64,000 nucleotides of DNA from Luteimonas galliterrae (GTDB lineage Bacteria > Pseudomonadota > Gammaproteobacteria > Xanthomonadales > Xanthomonadaceae): contig NZ_JAMBEP010000002.1 of the NCBI RefSeq assembly GCF_023374055.1, forward strand, positions 1 through 64,000, read 5' to 3'. Position numbers and translations under genes: made by a program. Within the stretch, counting starts at the first letter, position 1. Every line of letters starts with the position of its first letter. The notes under the pieces were generated by a model. That model was not told where the DNA came from. It searched no databases and saw only the letters and a list, made by a program, of their open reading frames with translations. Positions 36,037-44,738 of this stretch are shown here, in pieces.

Positions 36037-36717
36037 TTAGAACACGAATGCCTCGTCGATGGCCGGTTCGGGGGAGCCGGCCATCGCGTTGGAATCTTTA
36101 ACAGAGGTCTGTGCTTGGGCGAGCGGTAGCATGGTGGGCGACGATGAGGCCGGCATCGGTGGCTCCACTCGCCGCGTCGAATACAACGGGTGGCGCTGCA
36201 CCGGCAGCGTGCGACGCGCAGCTTTCCCAATCACCGGGATCGCTTTCGGTAAGGCTTCGCCGCGGCCACTGACAGCCCCGTCCCGCATGGACGCGTATAC
36301 CTTTTGTACGTAGCCGTGCCGGTATCCGGTCGTAAAATTTCCGGAGTAGTAGCAGCTGAGGGATTTGCCCCAATCCCCGCCAGAACGCGCATAGCATTCC
36401 GCCAGGATCTGCGACCCTGCCTGCAGGTTGGGACAGGTTTCGAAAGCCTTCTGGTAAGAGACTAAGCCGTACCTGGCCAGGTTGTAGCGATTGACCTGGG
36501 CCAAACCGATGGAAAAGTTGTAGCCCTTGCCTTCCAGCATGCCGACGGTGGCGAGGGCTTCGGGCAGGCTATTCGGCTGTCGCACAAGCCGACCGCCGAC
36601 CACTCCGATTGCATACGGGTTGAACGAAGACTCAACGTTCACCACGTGATGCATGACATCGACCGGCACCGCCAACCCTTGGCATGCGTTGATGTCTACG
36701 ACTGGCAACACTTTCAC
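36037..36717 (-). CDS. virB1: T4SS lytic transglycosylase VirB1
   Basis: 226-aa peptidoglycan hydrolase that opens the wall for assembly of the machine. The SLT-like domain begins at residue 20: HHVVNVESSFNPYAIGVV contains the catalytic Glu, then FSIGLAQVNRYN and YYSGNFTTGY. No clear signal peptide is present at the chosen start, as in some other VirB1 proteins of this type. A Pro/Ser-rich tail follows residue 170. Confidence 0.92.
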   Translation of the reverse strand: MKVLPVVDINACQGLAVPVDVMHHVVNVESSFNPYAIGVVGGRLVRQPNSLPEALATVGMLEGKGYNFSIGLAQVNRYNLARYGLVSYQKAFETCPNLQAGSQILAECYARSGGDWGKSLSCYYSGNFTTGYRHGYVQKVYASMRDGAVSGRGEALPKAIPVIGKAARRTLPVQRHPLYSTRRVEPPMPASSSPTMLPLAQAQTSVKDSNAMAGSPEPAIDEAFVF

Positions 36718-36744
36718 CTCCTGATTAGCCGTTTACTTCTTCGC

Positions 36745-37785
36745 TTACGCCCCGCGCTGTGCGCGTGTGGGATCGAAATCGATCCCGGTGATGTGGCGCC
36801 TGCCCGCATGCGCTTTGATGTGGACCAAAATGTCGATGGTCGCCGTGAGCAGCCGTTTGATGATGTCGAATTCCAAGCCGGCACCCTCCGTAGAGGCTTT
36901 GACCATCAATGCCAGCTGATCCCAGGTCTGTTGCACGCTTCCGGCGTGGCAACTGGTGATAGAGCCGGGATGACCCGAAGCGCAGTTGCGGATGAAGTAA
37001 AACGATTCGTCGCCGCGCAGCTCGGCCAGGATGATCCTGTCCGGCTTCATCCGCAGGCAGGCCTCCATGCAGCTCTTCGCCGTGACGTTGCTGGTGCTTT
37101 GCCCACCTTTCGAGTAAAGCAGATGCACCGCATTCGGCTGGCTGATGAACAACTCGCGGGCGTCTTCGATGGTCACCAGGCGTTCCTCGCTGGGAATATG
37201 GTTCACCAGCGATTTCATGAACGTGGTCTTGCCGCTACCGGTAGCCCCGGAAACAACGATGTTCTTCTTGTAGAGCACCGCTCTCCTGAAGAATTCGGCG
37301 TAGTTTCGCGCTGCTTTCAACTCCACCAATTCGGCGTCCTGTTCGCTGATCGCGCCTTCCTGCTCTATAACCCGATCGAAAAATCCATCCTGCTGGTACT
37401 GACACAGGGTCTTCGTCTGCTTCGACGGCAATCTGATCGTGATCGATACTTTCCCGGCATCGCAGGCGGGCGGAATAACAAACTGCGCACGCTGTCCGGT
37501 GGGGAAAGTGAGAGAAACGACGGGGTCCGTGTCCGTGATCCGCTGTCCAGTATTGCTTTCGTTGACCACTGCCGTGCAGAACTGGCGGGCACGTTCGTAG
37601 GTCAGGGTAGGCACGGCGATCCGCTGCCAGCCGCTTCTGGTTTCCAGATAGACTTCGCCGGGACGATTGATGCATATCTCGGTAACTTCCGACGAGGCCA
37701 TGTGCTCGAGCACGCCGAGCACCTCGTACTGGTACTCGAGGAACCCGTTCGAAATCTGGGCGGTGGCGGCGTTATCGTCGTACAT
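36745..37785 (-). CDS. virB11: T4SS hexameric ATPase VirB11
   Basis: 346 aa. Walker A GATGSGKT at 180-187, Asp box VTIEDARELF, Walker B-like DRIILAELRGDES and His box TSCHAGSVQQTWDQL are all present. The start at MYDDNAAT is chosen 7 bases after the virB10 stop; an earlier ATG would overlap virB10 by 53 bases. It switches the machine between pilus assembly and substrate transfer. Confidence 0.96.
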   Translation of the reverse strand: MYDDNAATAQISNGFLEYQYEVLGVLEHMASSEVTEICINRPGEVYLETRSGWQRIAVPTLTYERARQFCTAVVNESNTGQRITDTDPVVSLTFPTGQRAQFVIPPACDAGKVSITIRLPSKQTKTLCQYQQDGFFDRVIEQEGAISEQDAELVELKAARNYAEFFRRAVLYKKNIVVSGATGSGKTTFMKSLVNHIPSEERLVTIEDARELFISQPNAVHLLYSKGGQSTSNVTAKSCMEACLRMKPDRIILAELRGDESFYFIRNCASGHPGSITSCHAGSVQQTWDQLALMVKASTEGAGLEFDIIKRLLTATIDILVHIKAHAGRRHITGIDFDPTRAQRGA

Positions 37786-37792
37786 GACCGCC

Positions 37793-38989
37793 TCAGATAT
37801 CCGCCGCAACGGCAGAGAAATCGATATCCTGGGCCACGTAGACATTGACCACTTCGCCTTGATGGATAGTGACTGTGGCGGGTCTGTTTACGCTACGCTC
37901 GAGCGCTTGATTGGCCAGTCGTTCCATGGTGCGCGCCGTGTTGCTCTCGAAAGGTTCCTGAGTGACGATGCCATTGGTCACTGTGGTCGACGGCGGACCG
38001 TGCTCTGCCGCTGCATATTTGAACGCGTCGCTGATCAGGCTGATCATCAACGCGGAGCTCATGCGACTGGCCCAATGGGCGTTGTAGTCGCCGGGATGAC
38101 CAGCGCCGCCCAGGTTGTCGACGCCCGGGCTGGACATGGTCACATCGACGCCGGTCGGCGTGATGATGCGATCCCAAATCACCGAAACGCGCGGTCCGTT
38201 GGCGTCGGTGTCGTAGGCGCCGGAGATCTTCGAACCTTTGGGTATCAGAAGCTTGCGTCCGTTGATCGAATAGACCGGCTCGGTGACGATGCAGGAAGTG
38301 AAACCCTTGATATCGGTGATGATGCGGGTTTCCAGGACGCATCTCAGGTAAGTCCCACGGACCAGCAGCGCATCCGGATTGGACAGGAACTGCGCGCGGG
38401 TGGTTTTTACCTGCGGGTTTTCCTGAGGTTTTTCGTTCTGGCGTGCCGCGAGAGCTTGAAGATAAGGGTTCTGCGCCTGAGAAGCCTGCGCATCGGGCGT
38501 GACTTCAGCGCTGCCCATCCGTCTTTCCATCAAGGTAGGTGCGCGCGGTGCCGCCGAGGGCGGAAGGCTGTCTTCTTCTGGCGGGGGCATTTTCTTGCGG
38601 GCATCCCTGGCCGCTTGTTCGAGCGGTATGGGCTGCGTCTCCGGCGCATCCGTTGGCGTAATGTCCGGGGTTTCCGGAACGGTCACGTTTTCGGCCCGGG
38701 GCTGAGCTGCCCCAGACGAGGAGGAATCCGACTTCTTGAAGATCAAAAACCCGATCACGACGGCCATCAGCACGCCGACCGCTCCCACCAACGCCAAGAC
38801 CAGGCGATTGGTTCTCCTGGAATCCTGACGGCCCAACTGCGGTGCATGGGCATCCAGATCGTGTTCGGCGCGCCTCTCGTTGACGTACGAGCTACGTTGA
38901 TCGCCATCTTCCGCCGTTTGCCGATAACCAGAACCCGCCTCATCGGGTAACGGGTCTTCCGGCAATTCAGGGCTATTGGTCTGGCTCAT
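37793..38989 (-). CDS. virB10: T4SS core complex protein VirB10
   Basis: 398 aa spanning both membranes. Cytoplasmic N-terminus (about 1-60), one transmembrane helix (LVLALVGAVGVLMAVVIGFL), Pro-rich periplasmic linker, and the C-terminal TrbI/VirB10 barrel with LLVRGTYLRCVLETRIITDI and a later VSVIWDRIITPTGV. Starts inside the virB9 stop by an ATGA overlap. Part of the outer-membrane core complex with VirB7 and VirB9. Confidence 0.96.
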   Translation of the reverse strand: MSQTNSPELPEDPLPDEAGSGYRQTAEDGDQRSSYVNERRAEHDLDAHAPQLGRQDSRRTNRLVLALVGAVGVLMAVVIGFLIFKKSDSSSSGAAQPRAENVTVPETPDITPTDAPETQPIPLEQAARDARKKMPPPEEDSLPPSAAPRAPTLMERRMGSAEVTPDAQASQAQNPYLQALAARQNEKPQENPQVKTTRAQFLSNPDALLVRGTYLRCVLETRIITDIKGFTSCIVTEPVYSINGRKLLIPKGSKISGAYDTDANGPRVSVIWDRIITPTGVDVTMSSPGVDNLGGAGHPGDYNAHWASRMSSALMISLISDAFKYAAAEHGPPSTTVTNGIVTQEPFESNTARTMERLANQALERSVNRPATVTIHQGEVVNVYVAQDIDFSAVAADI

Positions 38990-39750
38990 TTCTTCGTGTT
39001 CCTGCGCAGGCCGACCACGTTGTCACCGTGCCGGATCACCAGATAGGGGTAAGTGCCGTGCACCACTAGGGTGTTGCTCTCGACGGTGGTGTTCACCAGG
39101 AAGTCTTCGCTGCGTTCTTGCTCCCTTGCGAAAATGGCTGGAAAGTTTCCGGTCGGGGATTTCTTCAAATCTTTCATCCGCACATATGTGAATTGACCAT
39201 CGTCGTAAACCGCGGTGGGGACGAGCCAGGCCTGCTTCGTACGCGCCGAATAGTCGTAATCGAAGTTGTAGCTCCTATCCTTTTCCAGGGCAGTAGCCAA
39301 TTGCCGAGTTTCCTCGGTCTTAGGCTTGAATTCGGCGTTGTTCGGGTAGGCAAAGGTGATTTTGTATTGCACGCCGGCCTGCTTGGCCTGCTCCAGGGCG
39401 GTCCAATCCGTGGCGACTACCTTGAGCTCGAAGACGTAGGAATGGGTCGCGGTCCTGATCATCAGGTTTGTGTCCACATCCACGTTGCGTGGCTTCAGGT
39501 AGAACACGTTCTCGCGCCGGCTGAGGTCCCAGCCGCTACTGAATCCGGTGCTGTAGTCCAGCACTTGCTCGTTCTGGCTCAGTTCTATCTGGGTGGTTAT
39601 GCCAAGCCCAGTCCGCACCGGATAGATTCGGTTTTCCTCATAGGTGTATTCCTGAAATACCTGAGCCATCGTCGGTGCCGCAAGCAAGCATCCGGTCAGA
39701 ATCGGCAGAGAGAGGGCCAGCCTGCGTTTTTGAACAGTTCGAAGCTTCAT
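38986..39750 (-). CDS. virB9: T4SS core complex protein VirB9
   Basis: 254-aa periplasmic protein. Signal peptide ending APTMA-Q, N-terminal domain with DYSTGFSSGWDLSRRENVFYLKP, and the C-terminal CagX domain (WLVPTAVYDDGQFTYVRM) that binds VirB7. Its gene is separated from virB8 by five others here, whereas the two are adjacent in Xanthomonas systems as I recall them. Confidence 0.95.
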   Translation of the reverse strand: MKLRTVQKRRLALSLPILTGCLLAAPTMAQVFQEYTYEENRIYPVRTGLGITTQIELSQNEQVLDYSTGFSSGWDLSRRENVFYLKPRNVDVDTNLMIRTATHSYVFELKVVATDWTALEQAKQAGVQYKITFAYPNNAEFKPKTEETRQLATALEKDRSYNFDYDYSARTKQAWLVPTAVYDDGQFTYVRMKDLKKSPTGNFPAIFAREQERSEDFLVNTTVESNTLVVHGTYPYLVIRHGDNVVGLRRNTKK

Positions 39751-39781
39751 TCAGTCTCTACCAATGCTGTACACGCCCTAA

Positions 39782-40294
39782 TTAATTCACGCGATCCGCA
39801 AACGAGCATCCTGCGTAGTAAATCTGGCATTTGACGCCGCTTTCGTATTCGCAGATCGTCATCGCAAAATGCAAGGCTTTACCTTCTGTTTCTGCCCGCG
39901 CCGTCCTGAATATGGAATTTTTCCCTACCACCATGCCAACGCACTGATTGGAGTACGTAGTCTCTAACTTGCAACTTTTGCCGCCCCTGAATTTGCAGTC
40001 TTTGATCGCAGCTTTTTCCGCCCGCCTATCCGTTTCCATGCCTTTAGAAAATCCAGCCACTTGCTTGGCTGGGTCGACCGCGATCGACCCCCATTTCCTC
40101 GGCATGGATGGCTCCCGAATAGGCAAAGGCGCTTGCTGACTGCTCTCGCTGTAACTCGGTTGCCTGATGCACCTTGGGTCGTTCCAGTTGACTCCCACTG
40201 GACAGGTATAGCTCATATCTCCAATTACATATTGCGCAAATGCTTGCCCTCCGCATAGACACAATATGGTTACCGTGAGGAATCTGATTCGCAT
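39782..40294 (-). CDS. Exported DUF4189-family protein, copy 1
   Basis: 170 aa with a signal peptide (MRIRFLTVTI, ending AFA-Q). Mature part: an N-terminal segment with two Cys around TCPVGVNWNDPRC, then a DUF4189 domain (KWGSIAVDPAKQVAGFSKG, CKLETTYSNQC, CQIYYAGC). There are eight Cys in total, in the same order as in the next gene. The function of DUF4189 is unknown. It lies 17 bases downstream of its paralogue and 31 before virB9. Candidate roles are an accessory periplasmic T4SS component or an immunity-type protein. Confidence 0.8.
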   Translation of the reverse strand: MRIRFLTVTILCLCGGQAFAQYVIGDMSYTCPVGVNWNDPRCIRQPSYSESSQQAPLPIREPSMPRKWGSIAVDPAKQVAGFSKGMETDRRAEKAAIKDCKFRGGKSCKLETTYSNQCVGMVVGKNSIFRTARAETEGKALHFAMTICEYESGVKCQIYYAGCSFADRVN

Positions 40295-40311
40295 AAACGT
40301 CAGCTTTGCAC

Positions 40312-40833
40312 TCACTGCACCAACACCGGCTTGGTGCAATCTGAATACACAATCTTGCACTCCCCATCTTTACGCCCCTTACCGCACTCAGCCACTGCCG
40401 CTTTTGATAATTTCTCTACTGAAGGCCCGCTCATCACAATTGGACTTCCGCTTTCAGTCGCTCCATTGCGTGATGGCCATGCGATAACAGCGCATTGATT
40501 TTCGTATGCTATGGCAAGTTCACATCTACTTGCAGTTAGTAACTCGCATTGCGTGATCGCTTCCTGCTCTGCATCCATTCTCGTGCTCCTTCCCACAGAA
40601 ACACCAACTGAAGCATCACCATTAGCACTCATAGCAACCGCCCCCCAAGTCAGTCTCCACTGCGCGTTAGACGTATCATTAGATTTATCTTGGCCTTGAT
40701 AGTGAGGCGAGCTCGGGTGGTAAGGTGGCAGGCAATATGGATTGCCCGCTGAAGGAATGCCGCCACCACAGCTCTGAGCTGATAGCTCTCCACAGATCAT
40801 TAAGAGCACCAGAAGCGCGGAAATTTTTTTCAT
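40312..40833 (-). CDS. Exported DUF4189-family protein, copy 2
   Basis: 173 aa; signal peptide MKKISALLVLLMICGELSA-Q. An N-terminal Cys pair (SCGGGIPSAGNPYC) precedes a DUF4189 domain with WGAVAMSANGDASVGVSVG, CELAIAYENQC and CKIVYSDC. It shares the eight-cysteine pattern with copy 1 but is otherwise quite diverged, suggesting an old duplication. An in-frame ATG at 40866 would overlap virB6 and is less likely. Less GC-rich than the surrounding virB genes. Confidence 0.8.
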   Translation of the reverse strand: MKKISALLVLLMICGELSAQSCGGGIPSAGNPYCLPPYHPSSPHYQGQDKSNDTSNAQWRLTWGAVAMSANGDASVGVSVGRSTRMDAEQEAITQCELLTASRCELAIAYENQCAVIAWPSRNGATESGSPIVMSGPSVEKLSKAAVAECGKGRKDGECKIVYSDCTKPVLVQ

Positions 40834-40858
40834 CTTTCTCTCCAAACCATGTTCTGGT

Positions 40859-42016
40859 TTACTCATGAGTCCTATCACGATTTGTCGCACCACTATGTCC
40901 AACCGTAGGCGCCGTATTTGCGGTTCTATCCCCTCTTATCTGCGGGCCTGGGCTGTGCTGTGGCTGGCGCGCTAGTTGAGTCTGCGAGTTGTACTGAGGT
41001 GCATTAGGTTGATAGCCGGAAGTTCCAGGATGCCTGCCCGATGCATCTACGACTCGCCCTCCCCCGAAAGCCGAGTACGCCGAGAAGGTACCTAACGTTC
41101 CTTGGAAAAACGCAGCCGCAATCGGCGGCGTACCGATCAACAGTGTCGTAAGAATCAACCCCAACCCACCCTGCTGCATCGCCAAACTATTGATGCCCTC
41201 TGGATTCGCGCCCGTCCAGTTTCCCACCCAAAATGTCGCCGCTACCGCGCAGATCACATCCATCGCAATGGCCGCCATCACGCTCAGCACAGCCAGCGAG
41301 AACATGGTGCCGATACCGTAGAGCACCCACTTATCGAACAACGATTTGGTCCGCTCGAATAGCAGCGCCATGATGAATAACGGTCCGAATCCCAGCACCA
41401 GCGCCATCGCGACCTTGTTCAACAACAGCATTGAACCTGCCACGATGGCCGGACCGCCCGCCCCTATCGCGACGAACATCATGTCCCGATCCTTGTTCTT
41501 CTCCAGCGCCTCGCTGCCCGCGGTCTGAATGGAATCGATGCTGCTGAAGGCCAGCTGCATATAGCCCAGGCTGCGGTCGATGCTCTCGTAGATGTCGCCC
41601 TCCTCCCCGGTAACCACCTGAGTGATCTCTTTGTTCATCCGGTCGGTCAGGAACTCATGCAGCGTGGTCCCGCTGAAGGCCATGCCTGTCGCCGCGCCGA
41701 TGATCATCACCGAGCGCAGCGAGTGGGTGGCCATGGCTACCATCGACTCGCGCGACTGGCCGGTAGTGATGCGGTAACCCTGGATCATGATCCACAAAGT
41801 GAACAAGGTGGTGGCGATGCCGCCCACCCAGGTCATCATCCGGCCCAGCAGGTTGTCGCCGAATTCGTCGATCTCGCCACGCAAGAACTGGTTGACCTCC
41901 CGAAAGAAAACGAAACTAGAAGCGTCGTCCAGCGGGCCGGCCCGCAAACCTGGCATGCCGCCCAACAGATCGCTCAAGCCGGGCAACCCAACAAGAGTAT
42001 TCAATAGATCCTGCAT
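40859..42016 (-). CDS. virB6: T4SS inner-membrane protein VirB6
   Basis: 385 aa, polytopic: hydrophobic helices near TWVGGIATTLFTLWIMIQGY, SVMIIGAATGMAF, GGPAIVAGSMLLL, LVLGFGPLFIMALLFER and FSLAVLSVMAAIAMDV, matching the TrbL/VirB6 fold. The C-terminus is a soluble Gln/Pro/Asn-rich tail of about 65 residues (from VVDASGRHPG). The start at MQDLLNT is taken; 52 bases separate it from virB5. It forms the inner-membrane channel base with VirB3 and VirB8. Confidence 0.93.
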   Translation of the reverse strand: MQDLLNTLVGLPGLSDLLGGMPGLRAGPLDDASSFVFFREVNQFLRGEIDEFGDNLLGRMMTWVGGIATTLFTLWIMIQGYRITTGQSRESMVAMATHSLRSVMIIGAATGMAFSGTTLHEFLTDRMNKEITQVVTGEEGDIYESIDRSLGYMQLAFSSIDSIQTAGSEALEKNKDRDMMFVAIGAGGPAIVAGSMLLLNKVAMALVLGFGPLFIMALLFERTKSLFDKWVLYGIGTMFSLAVLSVMAAIAMDVICAVAATFWVGNWTGANPEGINSLAMQQGGLGLILTTLLIGTPPIAAAFFQGTLGTFSAYSAFGGGRVVDASGRHPGTSGYQPNAPQYNSQTQLARQPQHSPGPQIRGDRTANTAPTVGHSGATNRDRTHE

Positions 42017-42068
42017 AGGACTTCCTTCAGTGGCGCTCGAATTTGGAATCCAAAGCAACCCGTCAGCC

Positions 42069-42884
42069 TCAACGGTCTTTAATGGCGCGCAACCCGGCGA
42101 AAGTGCCTTTTAGCGCCGCCCCCTGCAGAACCACGCTCACCAGACCCTTGTCGCTGCCTTTCAATATCCGCTGGGTGATCTTTTCCTGATCCAGCTTGCG
42201 GCTGGCGATGAGGGCGTCGTAGGTGTTGATGACCGCCTCCGAGTACTGGACGTCCATCTGCATGCGCGTAGACAATGCGCTCAGCTGGTTGCTGCTGGTG
42301 GCCAGCATGCCTTGGCTGGTGCCCACCCTCTGGCGATATTCATCCAGCTTTTTCATCTCGCTTTCTCGCTGTTTGACGAGCTTCAACAGCCTGACGGTTT
42401 CGTTGTATTTCATGTTTTTCGCCACTACGATCTGCTTGCACAGATCCAGCATGTCCTTCTTCAAATTGGCGCTGTTATCCAGCTTTAGCGGCTGCCACGA
42501 ACTGATGGCGCTCAATCCAGTGTCCACCGCGCTGGTAATTGGCCTATCTTTGTCGAACTTCTTTTCTGGACAGCTTTCCGCCATGCCGTAATCCCGCGGA
42601 CGTTCACTGAAGTCCATGGTCATGTCCATGTCTTGGGATTTAAATACGCTCTTGGCATCAGCCAGTTGAGTTTGCCAACGCTTTGTCTGCTCTTCCCAAC
42701 GCTTTAGCTGTTCGCCAATTTCTGCCCCTTGGACGACCCAGCCGTCAACTGTCGCCAGCGTGTGCCCCGGATCGGTTACCGTCCATTGCGCCTCCGCAGA
42801 GCCCGCCATCAACAGGCCGAAGCACAGAGTGGCTACGGCGGCACAACGGTTCTGCCGCCCCTGGATGCCTTTGTTGTTTTTCAT
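42069..42884 (-). CDS. virB5: T4SS minor pilin VirB5
   Basis: 271 aa with signal peptide ending GSAEA-Q followed by WTVTDPGHTLATVDGW, the usual VirB5/TraC beginning. A long helical region with charged heptads follows (for example QLKRWEEQTKRWQTQLADAK and LLKLVKQRESEMKKLDEYRQ). Two Cys (SCPEKK and DLCKQ) could form a disulfide. It caps the VirB2 filament. Confidence 0.9.
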   Translation of the reverse strand: MKNNKGIQGRQNRCAAVATLCFGLLMAGSAEAQWTVTDPGHTLATVDGWVVQGAEIGEQLKRWEEQTKRWQTQLADAKSVFKSQDMDMTMDFSERPRDYGMAESCPEKKFDKDRPITSAVDTGLSAISSWQPLKLDNSANLKKDMLDLCKQIVVAKNMKYNETVRLLKLVKQRESEMKKLDEYRQRVGTSQGMLATSSNQLSALSTRMQMDVQYSEAVINTYDALIASRKLDQEKITQRILKGSDKGLVSVVLQGAALKGTFAGLRAIKDR

Positions 42885-42978
42885 CCGCTAACTCCCGGTT
42901 GGTTACTGTCTATGACATGTCTAAATCAATGGAGCGATTTGAAGATTCATGCAGTCATTGCCTGGCCGGCCGGCTTCG

Positions 42979-43302
42979 CTACCTTTGGAAAGGACTGGCC
43001 TTCACCGGCTCGCCTTTCCTGTTGCACATGGGTGGATTTGTCATTCCGAAAGACAGGAGATTCCCGCCGTTGATGATGCAGGTGAACTCCTTGCCGTCCT
43101 TTGCCTTCAGGTTTACGTAAGTGTTCACGCCCTCGGTCCTGCGGCTGACGAGGCTCAATTCTTCGGGCGAGTACCCCAACGCGCCCGAGCTCTCCGACTT
43201 GATTCGATCGTCGCTCAACGTATTGGTGCTGGTGGCAAGCGACGCACATCCGGAGCACGCTGCTGCTGCTAGAATGGCGATGCTTAATGTTTTTATTGAC
43301 AT
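42979..43302 (-). CDS. Small lipoprotein in the virB locus, unknown function
   Basis: 107 aa; lipobox ACSGC (mature Cys19). After a linker it has a compact beta-rich region, VNTYVNLKAKDGKEFTCIIN and NPPMCNRKGEPV, with two further Cys that may pair. No known family recognised. Located between virB8 and virB5. Unlike VirB7 it has no N0-like domain. An immunity lipoprotein or outer-membrane accessory subunit are both possible. Confidence 0.72.
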   Translation of the reverse strand: MSIKTLSIAILAAAACSGCASLATSTNTLSDDRIKSESSGALGYSPEELSLVSRRTEGVNTYVNLKAKDGKEFTCIINGGNLLSFGMTNPPMCNRKGEPVKASPFQR

Positions 43303-43447
43303 GGGTTGTTATTCCTATCGGTATGAAAACGAGGGTGAAAGCCGAGCCCCGACCCTTCCGCAGGCCGACTCACATGCGCGACTCCGACTTTGTTGAAGTT
43401 TGTTGCCAACGCTTACGCCGACGCATAGGATTTTTCTTAACTCCATG

Positions 43448-44305
43448 TCACTTTTCACGGCTAGATTGATCGGAAATCGCCGGCTCTCCGACTTGCGCGG
43501 CTTGCGTGGATTGCGCTGAATCTTCCGCACCGACACCGGCCTCTACGCCTGCGCCCTCGGGCGGAAGCTCGGCCTGTGGCGGCGAAGGCGTGGCGTAGTC
43601 GTTGTCGACCCGATAGCTCGTAACCTGGAAACCAAGTGGGTTCTCGATACGATCCTGTTCTTTCATGTTGAGGTTCGGCTTGTAGGCGAACTCCATTGTC
43701 GCGAGCTTGCTGTCCAGGTACTTCGTACCGCCGCTCTGCTTCTCGTACAGGCTCCTCTGGAATCGCACGGTTGCACCCTTCGGCGCAACGCCTTTGCCGC
43801 CACCGATCAGCACGATGCTCAGAATCTTTACCCTGATCGCCTTGCCTTTTCCGTAAAGGTGATAGGGGCTGGAGGGGTTGTTTTCCGCGTACAGCGCGGA
43901 ATACGCTGCCGACACGTCCGGGCCGGACATCGTGTAAACGGTCTTCCAGTCCCGCAGCCTCAATAGGGCCAGGTCGTAGGACTCGCGCGCCGTCACGTAG
44001 TGCGAGACATTGCTTCGGTTGATCGCCTCGCTGGCCGTAATGCTGTTTTTGCTGAAATCGCCGCGAAGCTGGGCGACGGTGGCGGTACCGGTATAGGCGT
44101 CCGCCATAACCAAAAACGGGACGCTTTCCTTCAGCGGCAGGATGTAGAAGTAGCCCGCCGCCAGGATCAATGACATCGCCGATGCACCGAACGCCACCCA
44201 CCATGCACGGCGCTCGCTTCTTCTGGCCAGGTCGGCAATGGTGATTTCGAAATTGATCGATTTGGCCAGCACGCCATCGCCAGGCACCCGAGGTTCACGG
44301 CTCAT
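43448..44305 (-). CDS. virB8: T4SS inner-membrane protein VirB8
   Basis: 285 aa; cytoplasmic N-terminus, a single transmembrane helix (WWVAFGASAMSLILAAGYFY) and the periplasmic VirB8 domain with a VPFLVMADAYTGTATVAQL segment, HYVTARESYDL and IRVKILSIVLIG. A Pro/Glu/Ala-rich tail of about 45 residues follows. Start MSREPRV overlaps the virB7 stop by 11 bases; an upstream ATG would overlap much more. Confidence 0.94.
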   Translation of the reverse strand: MSREPRVPGDGVLAKSINFEITIADLARRSERRAWWVAFGASAMSLILAAGYFYILPLKESVPFLVMADAYTGTATVAQLRGDFSKNSITASEAINRSNVSHYVTARESYDLALLRLRDWKTVYTMSGPDVSAAYSALYAENNPSSPYHLYGKGKAIRVKILSIVLIGGGKGVAPKGATVRFQRSLYEKQSGGTKYLDSKLATMEFAYKPNLNMKEQDRIENPLGFQVTSYRVDNDYATPSPPQAELPPEGAGVEAGVGAEDSAQSTQAAQVGEPAISDQSSREK

Positions 44306-44738
44306 GGCGGCCCTGCTGCTCCGGATCCTCGCCGCCGGCAGCGATCCTCCTTGCATCGAGGACTACTATGCGGCCAGGCTCGATCTCGATCTGTACTCCT
44401 TGCCCTGCATATGCGGCCGACAGCTCGGAGACAGCCTCACTGATGTCGGTGGTGCGTATGCGGGCGACAGGCGTATGCAGGGTAAAATCTTCGCCATGCC
44501 GGTACGACAAGGTGCGCCCCGAATCGTTCGCCCAACGCTCAAGCAGGTTCTTGAGAGTGCCGTCCACGGGCAGCGCATAGAACTCGTGGCGCGGCCGTAA
44601 TGGGATTGCCTCGGCCGACTCGGCAAAACGGTTGACCGGATTCCAATGGCCTTTGACCTTGGGCGCGGAACTCGATGTACAGCCGGCGAAGATGACGGCA
44701 CACGTCGCCCCAATGAGGATCCTTCTCTCTTTACGCAT
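44295..44738 (-). CDS. virB7: X-T4SS outer-membrane lipoprotein VirB7 with N0-type domain
   Basis: 147 aa, far longer than the roughly 50-aa VirB7 of conjugation systems. Lipobox VIFAGC, then the VirB9-binding segment GHWNPVNRF, and a C-terminal domain (about 50-130) resembling the N0/STN domain of secretins (VDGTLKNLLERWANDSGRTL, TDISEAVSELSAAYAGQGV). This extended form is diagnostic for the Xanthomonas bacterial-killing T4SS. First gene of the locus. Confidence 0.93.
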   Translation of the reverse strand: MRKERRILIGATCAVIFAGCTSSSAPKVKGHWNPVNRFAESAEAIPLRPRHEFYALPVDGTLKNLLERWANDSGRTLSYRHGEDFTLHTPVARIRTTDISEAVSELSAAYAGQGVQIEIEPGRIVVLDARRIAAGGEDPEQQGRHEP

